Part shown: one piece after another, positions 52,933 to 62,039 of the stretch
Position numbering within the stretch: the stretch's first letter is position 1
Layout of the letters: each line of letters starts with the position of its first letter
Source of the DNA: Galeruca laticollis
Lineage: Eukaryota; Arthropoda; Insecta; Coleoptera; Chrysomelidae
Assembly: GCA_963921935.1 (NCBI GenBank)
Contig: OY998181.1
Span: 123,028,957-123,092,956 of the forward strand
Length of the DNA: 64,000 nucleotides
Direction: 5' to 3'
Made by a program: the position numbers and the translations under genes
The notes under the pieces: model-generated
The model's input: only the letters and a program-made list of their open reading frames with translations
Database searches by the model: none
Told to the model about the DNA's origin: nothing

Positions 52933-53247
52933 TGTTAAGATTTGGTTCCGCTACTATAAAATAGAAACGGTACTCAAATACTTAAATGAAAGATCTTTGA
53001 ACAACCCGTACTGCTGTATAGCATTTTTATATGTTTATATTCAAGTCTTCTTGGTTATTATGCCCAAATTTGTTTTTCAAGTTGTTGATTAAGAAATGTC
53101 AAAACAGTTGTCGTTTATGTATGTCAGTGTTTGAAATATAAAAAGTTACCTTGTCCGAATAAAGTCGTTTTAATCATTATTAATGAAATACAGTCCATAC
53201 AACGAACCAGTACATGCGGATTCAATTAAAAGGAATGTTTAGGTACA
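52933..53247 (+). repeat. 5' LTR of BEL/Pao element 2
   Basis: It begins TGTTAAGATTTGGTTCCG and ends TTTAGGTACA. A gtccgaataaagtcg stretch near 53,155 may hold the poly-A signal. Confidence 0.88.
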
Positions 53248-53979
53248 CTACTGTACACTAGTGACATTCCAAACCTAGAACATAATACCACAGCCACATT
53301 TGCAGACGACTCAGCTATCTTAGCTGTAGGCAAAAACCATGAAGAAGCAGCAAATAAACTGCAGAATAACATAGATCAGATTTATGAATGGACCAGAAGA
53401 TGGAGGATCAGATTAAATGAAACAAAGTCAGTGCACATTAACTTCACCAACAAACGAAATCAACATGTACCAATTAGACTAAATAATGCTCAGATACCTT
53501 ACGCCAATACAGCAAAATATCTGGGTATTACATTAGATGCGGGGTTACGCTGGAAGCCACATATCAAAAAGAAAAGAGAAGAATTAGGACTCAAATTTAG
53601 AAACATGCATTGGATATTGGGACGCAACTCCACTCTGTCTGTATACAATAAATTGCTATTATACAAGCAAACTCTGAAACCAGTTTGGACCTACGGCATC
53701 CAACTTTGGGGCTGTACCAGAGAAAGTAACATCCAGATCATACAACGATTCCAGAACAAAGTATTAAGGAACATCGTCAATGCGCCTTGGTACTCCCGAA
53801 ACAGTGACCTCCACAGGGACCTGGAGATGGACACTGTCAGCCAGACAATCACTAAGTTTGCCAAAAGCCACGAACAACGGCTTTTAGACCATGTGAATGT
53901 AGAGGCCATCCAGCTCCTCGACAACACCAACCAGAAGAGAAGACTCAAGAGGACAAAGCCCTTTGAGTTAGTTAACTAG
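53248..53979 (+). CDS. LINE reverse transcriptase C-terminal part, 5'-truncated
   Basis: The frame is open from the first base after the LTR to a TAG at 53,979, without its own start. It reads YTSDIPNLEHNTTATFADD (catalytic FADD at about 53,312), WTRRWRIRLNETKSVHINF, KYLGITLDAGLRWKPHI, LRNIVNAPWYSRNSDLHRDL and VNVEAIQLLDN, the standard C-terminal half of Jockey-clade ORF2. Everything N-terminal to FADD is missing, as in an incomplete reverse-transcription insertion. The clean frame suggests a fairly recent event. Confidence 0.88.
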   Translation, partial: LLYTSDIPNLEHNTTATFADDSAILAVGKNHEEAANKLQNNIDQIYEWTRRWRIRLNETKSVHINFTNKRNQHVPIRLNNAQIPYANTAKYLGITLDAGLRWKPHIKKKREELGLKFRNMHWILGRNSTLSVYNKLLLYKQTLKPVWTYGIQLWGCTRESNIQIIQRFQNKVLRNIVNAPWYSRNSDLHRDLEMDTVSQTITKFAKSHEQRLLDHVNVEAIQLLDNTNQKRRLKRTKPFELVN

Positions 53980-54213
53980 TGACAGTGTAAAGCAGAGCAT
54001 AGTGCGGTAATTGCACGCTAGTGATAGTGTTTGTTTGTATTAGAGCCTAAGGAACTACTAATGAGTAAGACCTTTAGTTATAAGGTAGAAATTAGTAAAT
54101 TAAGTTAGATTAAAATTGCTTATTGATCGTATTAATGATCAGATTGTAATTTCAAGAAAAGCCTATTAAGGTTTTTTTTTTAAATAAAAAAAAAAAAAAA
54201 AAAAAAAAAAAAA
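53980..54213 (+). other. LINE 3' untranslated region and poly-A tail
   Basis: The 3' region ends with aaggttttttttttaaat and a run of about 26 A residues ending at 54,213. The A tail marks the element as a Jockey-type LINE insertion. Pao integrase coding begins at the next base. Confidence 0.88.
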
Positions 54214-55248
54214 CTGGCACAGCAAGAATACTTTCCGCAAGAATATATTGATCTCAATCAAAACAATCAAGTTTCTAATCAAAGTAACATTCTTAGTCTC
54301 AATCTATATATAAAGGATAATTTGATAAGAGTCAGAGGGCGACTAAGAAACTCTCCGTATCATTTTCACAAAAAACATCCTATCATTCTTTCTCCCAAAC
54401 ATCACCTTACACTTCTTATCTTTAGAGAAACCCATACTTTTCAATTGCATTGTGGTCCTCAAATGCTACTAGCATCAGTTAGAGATAAATATTGGCCCAT
54501 TTCCGGTAGAAATTTAGCCGAACGTACAGTCAGAGAGTGTGTTCTTTGCTTCAAATTCAAACCCAGAGCTCAAATACCGTTAATGGGAGATTTACCTGCG
54601 TCCAAAGTCTCTCCAAGGTTGCCATTTTCCGACACGGGCATTGATTACGCTGGCCCCTTCCTTTACAAAGGTCGTAGAGGTAAGTCAAATTGCGTATACT
54701 CTGACAACGGCACTAACTTCATTGGGGCAAATAACAAACTCAAAGAGTTAGGAAAATTCTTATTGGACAATCAAGTAGAAATCGAAGAAAAAACAGCCAT
54801 AAATCATGACGTCAAATGGACATTTATACCTGCTTACTCCCCTCATCAGGGTGGGATATGGGAAGCTGGTGTGAAATCTAGTAAGCATCACCTTCTTAAA
54901 GTCATAGCTAACAATTTGCTTACATATGAGAGCTTGTACACAGTCATTACTCAAATCGAAGGAATTTTAAATTCAAGACCATTAACACCTCTTTCTACCG
55001 ACCCAAACGATTTAGAAGCATTAACTCCTGTTCATTTTTTGATCGGAAGATCCCTCAACTCCTTACCCTATCCTGATGTTCAGTTTATTTCAACCACCAA
55101 GTTAAAGCATTACGAACAACTTGAGAAGCTGAAACAACAGTTTTGGTCACGTTGGTCAAAGGAATATATCAGTGAACTACAAGAGCGTACGAAGTGGAAA
55201 ACAAACCGATCAGACATTAGTGTTGGATCTATGGTTCTAGTTCACTAA
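54214..55248 (+). pseudogene. BEL/Pao integrase with in-frame internal deletion
   Basis: Open without a start from LAQQEYFPQEYIDLNQNN to a TAA at 55,246-55,248. Blocks: IRVRGRLRNSPYHFHKKHPI; zinc finger ETHTFQLHCGPQ with CVLCFKFKPRAQ; first catalytic Asp in TGIDYAGPFLYKGRRGK; then directly SNCVYSDNGTNFIGANN (second Asp); HQGGIWEAGVKS (Glu); NSRPLTPLSTDP, LTPVHFLIGRSLNSLP, FWSRWSKEYISELQ. About 40 residues that normally separate the first and second Asp are absent, apparently by joining at a repeated RRGK. A stop follows MVLVH, and the last domain (DKLPPYKC) continues in pieces. The integrase core could not fold normally. Confidence 0.88.
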
Positions 55249-55508
55249 GACAAGTTACCACCGTATAAGTGCATCCAGGTGCCGATAAAATTATTCGTGT
55301 TGTCACCGTAAAAATCAAAACGGGCTTAATTAAACGCGCAGTGACCAAATTATGTGCACTACCGTTATCCAAGTCGACAGAAGACAGTGAAAACTAGTTT
55401 TAAGGCATAATAAGGCGTTATGTTAGTTGAGGTGGTTTTCGATAGCTGATGTACTTTAGAATTCATTTTGTGCAGAATCGAAACTTTGCTGTTTCGAAGC
55501 CGGGAATA

Positions 55509-55821
55509 TGTTAAGATTTGGTTCCGTCACTATAAAATAGAAGGTACTCAAATACTTAAATGAAAGATCTCTGAACAACCCGTACTGCTGTATAGAATTT
55601 TTATAAGTTTATATTCAAGTCTTCTTGGTTATTATGTCAAAATTTGTTTTTCAAGTTGTTGATTAAGAAATGTCAAAACAGATGTCATTTATGTATGGCA
55701 GTTTGTGAAATATAAAAAGTTACCTTGTCCGAATAAAGTCGTTTTAATCATTATTAATGAAATACAGTCCATACAACGAACCAGTACATTCGGATTCAAT
55801 TAAAAGGAATGTTTAGGTACA
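55509..55821 (+). repeat. 3' LTR of BEL/Pao element 2
   Basis: It is 313 bp and matches the 5' LTR through gaacaacccgtactgctgta, cttcttggttattatg and gaaccagtacat to TTTAGGTACA. The flank is tagtt, against accac on the left. Confidence 0.88.
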
Positions 55822-56279
55822 TAGTTATCTACAACCACTGTTGTGTAAACTATTTGCCAAGTATGAACAAAAAATATTGGAAGGTATCAAAACTATGGGC
55901 TTAAATTATTTAGAATATTTAAAATAAAACACCCTATATCTCGGTTAGAAGGAATATTTTATTTAAGTGTTTTGGCTCAAACCTTCATATTTCGTGCTAA
56001 GGTTTCTCCAGTTACTGTATAGATAATTCTTAATGAAACACCCTGTATATATATACATATTTATATGTATATATACAGAGTGAGTTTTATGTCTGGAACG
56101 CCTCAATTATCTAATATCTCGGAAACGGATTCTACGATTTTTATAAATTTTAAATGTCAGTTTTAAATAATATAACATACGGTGGATAAGCCGAATGTAC
56201 AATATATCAAATACGAGGTGTATCTATTATCGTATAAATGGCGGTTTTCTACTCTGTTTAATTCGAAAATAATAATTTC
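55822..56279. other. No gene seen; short element-like ends
   Basis: Contains acaccctatatctcgg near 55,930 and acaccctgtatatatat near 56,038, relatives of the tiny inverted-repeat elements at 50.5 kb, and a short TA-rich palindrome near 56,047-56,082. No coding region. Confidence 0.45.
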
Positions 56280-56430
56280 GAAATAACAGTCTGACCGTTC
56301 TTCGAAGAAGACAACAACTATTTTCTCTAATACCACGACGAATATTGAATTCATCCGCTTCGAATATCGCAACGTCGATCGACTGTTTTGTCAATATAGA
56401 CATCTCTAGTTATTCGCAATTGCAAGGAGC
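56280..56430 (-). repeat. Hammerhead repeat family, copy 3 (ribozyme part lost)
   Basis: On the minus strand it reads ctccttgcaattgcgaataa, then gatgtctatattgac and gatcgacgttgcg, then tcttcttcgaagaacggtc, the same order as in copies 2 and 4. The upstream hammerhead part is replaced by unrelated sequence. Confidence 0.7.
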
Positions 56431-56449
56431 TTATGGTATGAGATGGCAC

Positions 56450-56712
56450 TATGTCAGTTCCTGGAAATAGAGGGGGAATTAAACAACTTCACTAATGAAC
56501 GCACTGACGCGTAGGAACATTCCGCACACTATATGCAACTGAATAGAGGCCAGTCTAAGAGATAGGATCATTTTATTCACCGTGGGCGAGGACAGAGAAG
56601 AAGCAAATGCGAGAAGAGGCTGCCCACAGGGAGGCGTTCTTTTGCCAATATACTAGGTGGTCTTAGTCGACGATCTTCTGGTAAAAATGGCCAAGGAAAG
56701 ATTTCGCAATTG
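56450..56712 (+). pseudogene. R1-like LINE reverse transcriptase fragment
   Basis: Pieces read QFLEIEGELNNFTNE (normally a D-IEGAFDNTS block; the catalytic Asp is Glu here), EDREEANARRGCPQGGVLLP and, after a stop, VVLVDDLLVKMAKERF. The GCPQGGVLSPLLW ... DDLL pattern is characteristic of R1-group and related LINEs. The FADD block is missing. The fragment ends beside hammerhead-repeat copy 4. Confidence 0.7.
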
Positions 56713-56789
56713 AAAGTGAAGATTGCGCCAGCTGACTACTTCACGCAAGTGTGTCACCAGACAAACCAAATAGAGGTTGTCGAAGGACG

Positions 56790-57056
56790 GAATCTTCTTT
56801 CAGATTAGAGGCTCTGAACTACAAGACATTACGGCACTCTTGAAGAGACCCAAGAAGGTCGAAACTGGTCAGTGTACTATGCCCTTCTCCTTGCGGATGC
56901 AAATCATCACATATGTCTGTATCGACAAAAGGGTCGTTCGACGTCACGTTCTTCGAAGGCGATGTAATTCATTATTCTGCATGATATTAGCCAGGAAAGT
57001 AGTTGTTTTTCTCTTCGAAGATGTGGCAAATATATTGGAATTATAAATTTATTTTT
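56790..57056 (+). repeat. Hammerhead-bearing repeat family, copy 4
   Basis: It contains the hammerhead-like fold (56,835-56,874), then cccttctccttgcggatgca, tgtctgtatcgacaaaaggg and cacgttcttcgaaggcgatg. It ends in a (TA)n tract. The whole is the reverse complement of copy 2 at 52,195-52,430, with about the same block spacing. Confidence 0.8.
56835..56874 (+). ncRNA. Hammerhead-like ribozyme with one extra core base
   Basis: Stem I CACT/AGTG (four perfect pairs), core CTTGAAGA (one U more than the standard CUGANGA), stem II GACC-caagaa-GGTC (four perfect pairs), GAAA, short stem III ACTGGT, cleavage triplet GTC (56,868-56,870). The pairing is fully kept. The added U is shared with the copy at 52,350, so it is a feature of this subfamily rather than a single mutation. 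Whether it still cleaves is unknown. Confidence 0.5.
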
Positions 57057-57058
57057 CA

Positions 57059-57061
<3 letters not shown>

Positions 57062-57111
<50 letters not shown>
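57062..57111. repeat. TA dinucleotide microsatellite, left of RTE LINE
   Basis: A nearly pure (TA)n run that ends where the LINE begins. Confidence 0.95.
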
Positions 57112-57115
<4 letters not shown>

Positions 57116-59433
57116 CTCAGATTAATACAGTTCGCACACTTTCAGAACATGTATGTGGCAAACTCCTTCTTCAAGAAGAACCCTAACAGGAAATGGACGT
57201 GGGAAGGCCCCGGTGCAACTATCAGAAACGAAATAGACTTTATCCTCACCAATAAAATTAACACAGTAAAAGATCTAAGCACGCTCAACAAGTTCACTAC
57301 AGGAAGCGACCATCGACTAATTAGAGCCCGACTGGTCTTAGATATAAAACTAGAAAGGTCAAGACTAATCAAAACCAACACAACGAAAAACATAAACAAC
57401 GAAAGGCTGAGAGAGAACTCTCACCAATATGAAACACTACTAGAAGAAAGACTACAAAAAGTGGAATATAACAACCCTGAACTGATGGACACAATTCGAA
57501 ACTGCGCCGTAGAAGTGGGAGGTCTGCAACAACGAGGTGAACACAAAAAACTAACTCCGGAAACAAAAGCACTATTACAAAAACGAAGAGAAAGACAACA
57601 AACATTCAAAGAATTGAATACACCGAACTGTGCAAGACGATACGAAAGAAAATTGCAGAAGATATCAGGAATTACAACGAGAAACTGGTACAAACAACAA
57701 TAGAAAACCGTAAAAGCTACAAAAATGCAAAAAGGGCACTAATAATAGGGAAAAGACAGATAGTTGCATTAACTGATGGAAACACAAGAACCACAGACAG
57801 GAATGAAATAATAGACCTAGTAGCCAAATTCTATGGAGACCTATACAAGGCCCCTGAAAATTTGGAAGAAATAATAGAACACTCAGAAGATGCCATACCA
57901 GAAGTTTTGGTGGAGGAAGTAGAAATGGCACTGAAAAGCATGAAAAATGGCAAAGCAGCGGAAAATGACGGCATCACGACCGAAATACTCAAATATGCAG
58001 GAGCTAAAATATGGAAGTACCTTGCCAAACTATATACGAACTGTCTGATGTCCAGGAGCATACCTAAAGAGTGGAACAGCGCCCTTATAGTGTTGATCCA
58101 CAAGAAAGGCAGCAAAGAAGACATTAAGAACTACAGACCAATAAGTCTACTACCAGTGACGTACAAGGTATTCACAAAGATCATTCACAACAGAATACAA
58201 AATACACTAGACTCGGCCCAACCACGAGAACAGGCTGGATTCCGCAAAGGGTTCAGTACAATAGATCACATCCATACCCTCAAAGAGGTTATCAGTCGAA
58301 CCAAAGAATACAACCAACCACTAGCACTAGCCTTCATCGACTTTGAGAAAGCATTCGACTCTATATATCCCAGAGCAGTAATAAATGCCCTAACAGAACA
58401 AGGGGTCGACAAGCCATATATTGAGACCCTAGCAAATATATATAGGGAAGCCAAAGCGAGAGTTAGGATATATGAGGGCACACCAGAATTCCCCACCAGC
58501 AGAGGAGTTAGACAAGGAGACGCAATATCACCAAAGTTATTTACAGCAACACTAGAAAGCATCTTCAGAAAACTGGGCTGGAACAACACAGGTCTGAATA
58601 TTGATGGAGAATACTTGAACCATCTAAGATTCGCTGATGACATCATCCTGATAGCGAGTAACCCTGGCGAAATGCAACAACAAATAAATGAATTGAATGC
58701 AGCAAGCAACGAAGTAGGCCTTAAAATAAATCTGAGTAAGACCAAGATAATGTATAACGAACTGATAAACGCACAAGAAATAACAATTAATGACACTGCC
58801 CTGGAAATAGTAGAGGAATACATATACCTGGGTCAACTAATACACATATCAGGCTCTCTACTTCCAGAAATAAACAGAAGAATCAAATTAGCATGGAGAA
58901 CATTTGGACAGAACTCTATCATCTTCAAGTCTAGAATGTCACTCCGTTTGAAAAAGAAAGCGTTTGATCAGTGCGTACTACCAGTATTAACATACGGCTG
59001 TGAAACCTGGACCCTGAAAACTGATATCATTAGAAAACTCCAGGTAACACAGAGGTCTATGGAACGATGCATGCTTGGAATAACAAGGAGAGATAGAAAA
59101 AGGCTTGATTGGATCAGACAAAAGACCCAAGTGATAGATGTCATAAATAGAATCAGATCCCTAAAGTGGCAATGGGCGGGGCATCTCGCTAGAAGGACAG
59201 ACGATAGATGGACCACAAAGATAACGCAATGGTATCCCCGAGGCGTGAAAAGACCAAGAAGACGCCCCAACTTAAGATGGGACTACGACATAAAGAAACT
59301 CGCAGGATCAACTTGGGGCCGCATAGCTAGCAATAGACAACAATGGGCCCACATGGAAGTGGAATATATAAATATGTAAAGGGAGGCTACACCATAACAA
59401 AATGGTTGAATAAGCTGCATATGATGATGATGA

Positions 59434-59437
<4 letters not shown>
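57112..59437 (+). mobile_element. RTE-type LINE, 5'-truncated, well preserved
   Basis: The element starts inside the endonuclease, right after a (TA)n run, and carries the rest of the endonuclease, the full RT and the C-terminal region. It ends in a short 3' region and an (ATG)n tail at 59,421-59,437, next to another (TA)n run. A single ORF with no RNase H, a very short 3' end and a microsatellite tail fit the RTE group. Confidence 0.88.
57119..59379 (+). pseudogene. RTE-type ORF2: endonuclease end, reverse transcriptase, C-terminus
   Basis: The first part reads KNPNRKWTWEGPGATIRNEI, DFILTNKINTV and FTTGSDHRLIRARL, the last endonuclease blocks with catalytic SDH. A single frameshift near 57,650 separates it from an open frame running to 59,379 (505 residues from the first ATG). 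RT blocks: MKNGKAAENDGITTEIL, NYRPISLLPVTYKVFTKII, QAGFRKGFSTIDHI, AFIDFEKAFDSIYPRAV (first Asp), SRGVRQGDAISPKLF, LRFADDIILIAS (catalytic pair), EYIYLGQLI. The C-terminus has TYGCETWTLK, RSMERCMLGITRRDRKR, KWQWAGHLARRTDDRW and RRPNLRWDYDI. All RT active-site residues are intact. One frameshift and the 5' truncation prevent full function. Confidence 0.9.

Positions 59438-59485
<48 letters not shown>
59438..59485. repeat. TA dinucleotide microsatellite, right of RTE LINE
   Basis: A (TA)n run directly after the (ATG)n tail of the LINE. Open frames on the opposite strand here are translated microsatellite. Confidence 0.95.
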
Positions 59486-59490
<5 letters not shown>

Positions 59491-59544
59491 TATACGTAAA
59501 TACACAAAATTTAATCAAATACGAAAATACGGGTATGTCTGTTA

Positions 59545-59645
59545 TCGACGAATATTGAATTCATACATTTCGAAGACCGAGATGTCGATCGACCGTGTTG
59601 TCTATACAGAGATCTCTGATGATTTACAATTGCAAGGAGTGTATA
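59545..59645 (-). repeat. Hammerhead repeat family, copy 5 (ribozyme part lost)
   Basis: On the minus strand it reads actccttgcaattgtaaatc, tctctgtatagacaacac, gatcgacatctcggtcttcg and gaattcaatattcgtcg, closest to copy 3 at 56,280-56,430. The hammerhead part is absent. With copy 4 it brackets the RTE LINE in opposite orientation. Confidence 0.7.
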
Positions 59646-59849
59646 GTATAAGCACAAATAATGTTAGTACTTCATATAAACTTTTTCAATACAGGCCCTC
59701 GTTTTCGAATTATATGCCTCCAAAGATTGAATTTTGAACTCGTTTTTTAATTTTTATTTCCGCACTGTTCATTTGATCTTTTTGAAATTTTCATCATATT
59801 AAAATGTATGTATATGTTTGTTTTGGCAAGGTAAACATATTTACAGTGC

Positions 59850-60650
59850 CTTGAAACCAGAGATGGACTACTCGTAATGGGTAGCGATCCAAAATTTTTG
59901 CAAGGATGAAACATTCTAAATGAGAAGATATCGAAAATGATTTCCCCACTTATTGAGCGAATGAAAATGTAACTCTTGTTGGAATTTGATCAAATAAGCC
60001 GTATTGCTGATATTTACCATTTTATTAATGCTCCTTGTACCGGTTTGCGCTCATGTACTGGAAGTTCTAGAAAGGGGATTTTTGTCACAAAGTTTAGAAG
60101 TCTCCCTAATCCTAATCCATCTTCAACCATACTGATCATAGACGCGTGAGTATGCCACTCTGTGACAATGTGCAATGAAGTTACGTCTATAGTAACTTCA
60201 TTGCATTGTCTTCATGGCCACTGTAATGTACGCTAGTCTCTGTACTTTACTCAGATGCTGGCCTCGTCTATTGTTGTTTGAGTTTCCTCTGCCACGTGAT
60301 TTCTTCGTAAGTCATTATGAGCCTTACAATCATAGTGCATATGCATCGCAGTATGTAGGGGCTGTTATGACCTTCCTGGATGTATTCTTGATGTGTTTAT
60401 TTCACAGAAGTCTGCAACCCGGGGCGATTTCTAGATTTGACTTCCTGAATTGAAACAGTTTGCGTCCTCTGTAGGTAAATTTTTCCCATGTTCGTTAGGT
60501 TCCTGTTTCATATGCACAGAACCACTGTGGATTTATCCGAGTTTAGATTCAGTGTCATATACTTGCTCCTTTTCTTGGTTAATTGGAACCCTTTTTGGAT
60601 AATGTCGCACAGAGTACCGTAAAATTTGCCTACAGTGATTAAAGACTCGT
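59850..60650 (-). pseudogene. R1-like LINE C-terminal region
   Basis: Recognisable minus-strand pieces are TRINPQWFCAYETGT, GCRLL, KVQRLAYITVAMKTMQ (the family block KVQRLACLCITGAMRTTPT) and FIAHCHRVAYSR. They lie in the order expected after the RT thumb. The frame is heavily interrupted and the call rests on the RLAYITVAMKT block. Confidence 0.5.
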
Positions 60651-60728
60651 TTTAACGGGTCGTTCTGGGACGAACAATGTTAGTCGCTCGACCGGACTGA
60701 AACCACATCGATTGAAAATATATCCTAG

Positions 60729-61015
60729 ATGGCTTTGAGTGATATTGTAATTGCGGGAGTGCAAATTCTGAGTTTTTTATTGCGGGAGGACATTCAAGAA
60801 AAGTAGAGAAACCGAACAAGACGGCGCTGGTGGACACGATCTTGGAGTTTGATACGAAATTCCTTCGGTGTTTCACAATGTATTTTGAGAAAATTGGTAG
60901 CTAAGGATCCAGAGACATATCGCAATCATTTCAGAATGAATAACAATCATTTCGAAGAACTATAGCAACAAATTGCTCTTCTCATCCATTCAGACATTGA
61001 CATTTATATACTAAT
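60729..61015 (+). pseudogene. Harbinger (PIF) transposase N-terminal fragment
   Basis: The plus strand reads MALSDIVIAGVQILSFLLRE, a stop, RNRTRRRWWTRSWSLIRNSF, GVSQCILRKLVAKDPETYRN, HFRMNNNHFEEL, a stop, and QQIALLIHSDI. This matches the N-terminus of insect Harbinger transposases: a short hydrophobic start, the RRRWWVRPWLLRR block, then L-x-x-ED-x-x-x-YRN-x-x-RM-x-x-x-x-F-x-x-LL. The DDE catalytic region is absent. It lies between two parts of the minus-strand R1-like LINE and so was probably inserted into it. Confidence 0.75.
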
Positions 61016-61362
61016 ATCTCAGGGGATTGTAGCATAGACCTTTGTCTACTGAACGAAAATAAAAACTATCAACAAGTGCTGTCGCCGCTTATCGCCTGAT
61101 CCAAAAAAAATATGTTTAGACGTTCAACCTAAGCCTTTTGGCATGCAATCGATCGCAGTCGTTCAGCAAAAGTAGAGAGTCTTTCAACTTCTGTTGAATC
61201 GAATCACTTCGCTGAATGACGAAGTCGAATTGTGGTTTTCACTTTCCATGAGGTCTCGATCGACATTAGATTCGACGATCGCTCAGTCCAAATCGACCCA
61301 TGAAAACGCATATTAAGACTATGTTGTCTGCATAACCTATGCACTTTTAATTTATTTAGTAT
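61016..61362. other. No gene seen; probably rest of the Harbinger-derived insert
   Basis: Contains gaatcgaatcacttcgctga and gatctcgatcgacattagattcgacgatcg-like runs rich in tcga, unlike the surrounding AT-rich DNA. This may be the non-coding end of the Harbinger copy. No inverted terminal repeat was identified. Confidence 0.4.
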
Positions 61363-61960
61363 TTAACCTACTACTAGGCTACACAGTAGTAGTGACATCA
61401 CATCTGCCTGTGGAGTACATCTTGTAGTAATTACTGGGATTACTGCGATGGTGTCATAACCCATCTCAGAATCTGCTGTTCTCGAGGACAACATCGCCCA
61501 GAAGCAACGGATTATAATCCTATTCCGCCTTCTCAACTCCTGTGAACGTTTTGCAATCTCGTGAGATGTGTTATTAAAGGCCTCTAACATATTTAAGAAG
61601 GCAGGATAGCTGTTTCCATATGTTTCAGGCTTACTTGGATTTCTTCAGTTATTTGAATTGGAACGGTTTCTATGATCTACCTGCTCTATATACTCGTACA
61701 TGCTGACTATTATGTAATGTTCTAATTATTAGATGAAAGCCGCTATTATGATTGTCCAGTATTTTTTTCAATGTTTTTAGTACAAAAGATGTGAGGTTTA
61801 TAAGTCTAAATTATTAGGGGGTTGTCCAATAACTTTCACCTATTTTGGCCATGAATATTACCTTTGCTCTTCTCCAGCTTAGTGGTATCTAACCCATCGC
61901 TAAGGAGCTTATAACGATATGCAATATATGGTTTAATAAATATTCTTGCCCTTTGTTTAA
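61363..61960 (-). pseudogene. R1-like LINE reverse transcriptase, broken
   Basis: Minus-strand pieces are PLSWRRAKVIFMAKIGESYW, FRLINLTSFVLKTLKKILD, NMLEAFNNTSHEIAKRS (normally DIEGAFDNTSHEAI; the catalytic Asp region is altered), FWAMLSSRTADSEMGYDTIA and TTRCTPQADVMSLLLCSLVV (normally RGCPQGGVLSPLLWSLVVD). The last open frame is 61,590-61,363. The FADD block would lie beyond the Harbinger insert and is not recognisable. Confidence 0.7.
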
Positions 61961-62039
61961 AAATGGATCCCATCTATTTCTGTTGATATGTACATCTAAA
62001 AGATGTTTATAGTCCAGTTCAGTTTATTTACCGTTATTA

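Larger units (their letters stand above)
52933..55821 (+). mobile_element. BEL/Pao retrotransposon 2, internally deleted, with LINE inside
   Basis: Two direct LTRs (52,933-53,247 and 55,509-55,821; about 95% alike by eye) bound 2.9 kb. Inside, the 5' LTR is followed at once by a 5'-truncated LINE with poly-A (53,248-54,213), then by Pao integrase (54,214-55,248) and a 3' region. Gag, protease, RT and RNase H are gone. A gccgggaata tract precedes the 3' LTR. No matching 5-bp duplication was found at the outer edges, so the ends may be rearranged. Confidence 0.85.

Noticed and set aside
52870..55830. 5-bp target duplication around BEL/Pao element 2
   Set aside because: The flanks accac and tagtt do not match; I do not claim a duplication.
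57062..57115. Repetitive Tyr-Ile start of a plus-strand frame
   Set aside because: It is the translation of a (TA)n microsatellite running into the real LINE frame; the LINE coding begins after it.
59283..59507. Minus-strand frames rich in Ile-Tyr near the RTE LINE end
   Set aside because: They are microsatellite and antisense shadow of the LINE C-terminus.
60214..60453. 79-residue plus-strand frame
   Set aside because: The opposite strand carries R1-like LINE blocks across the same bases, so this is a shadow.
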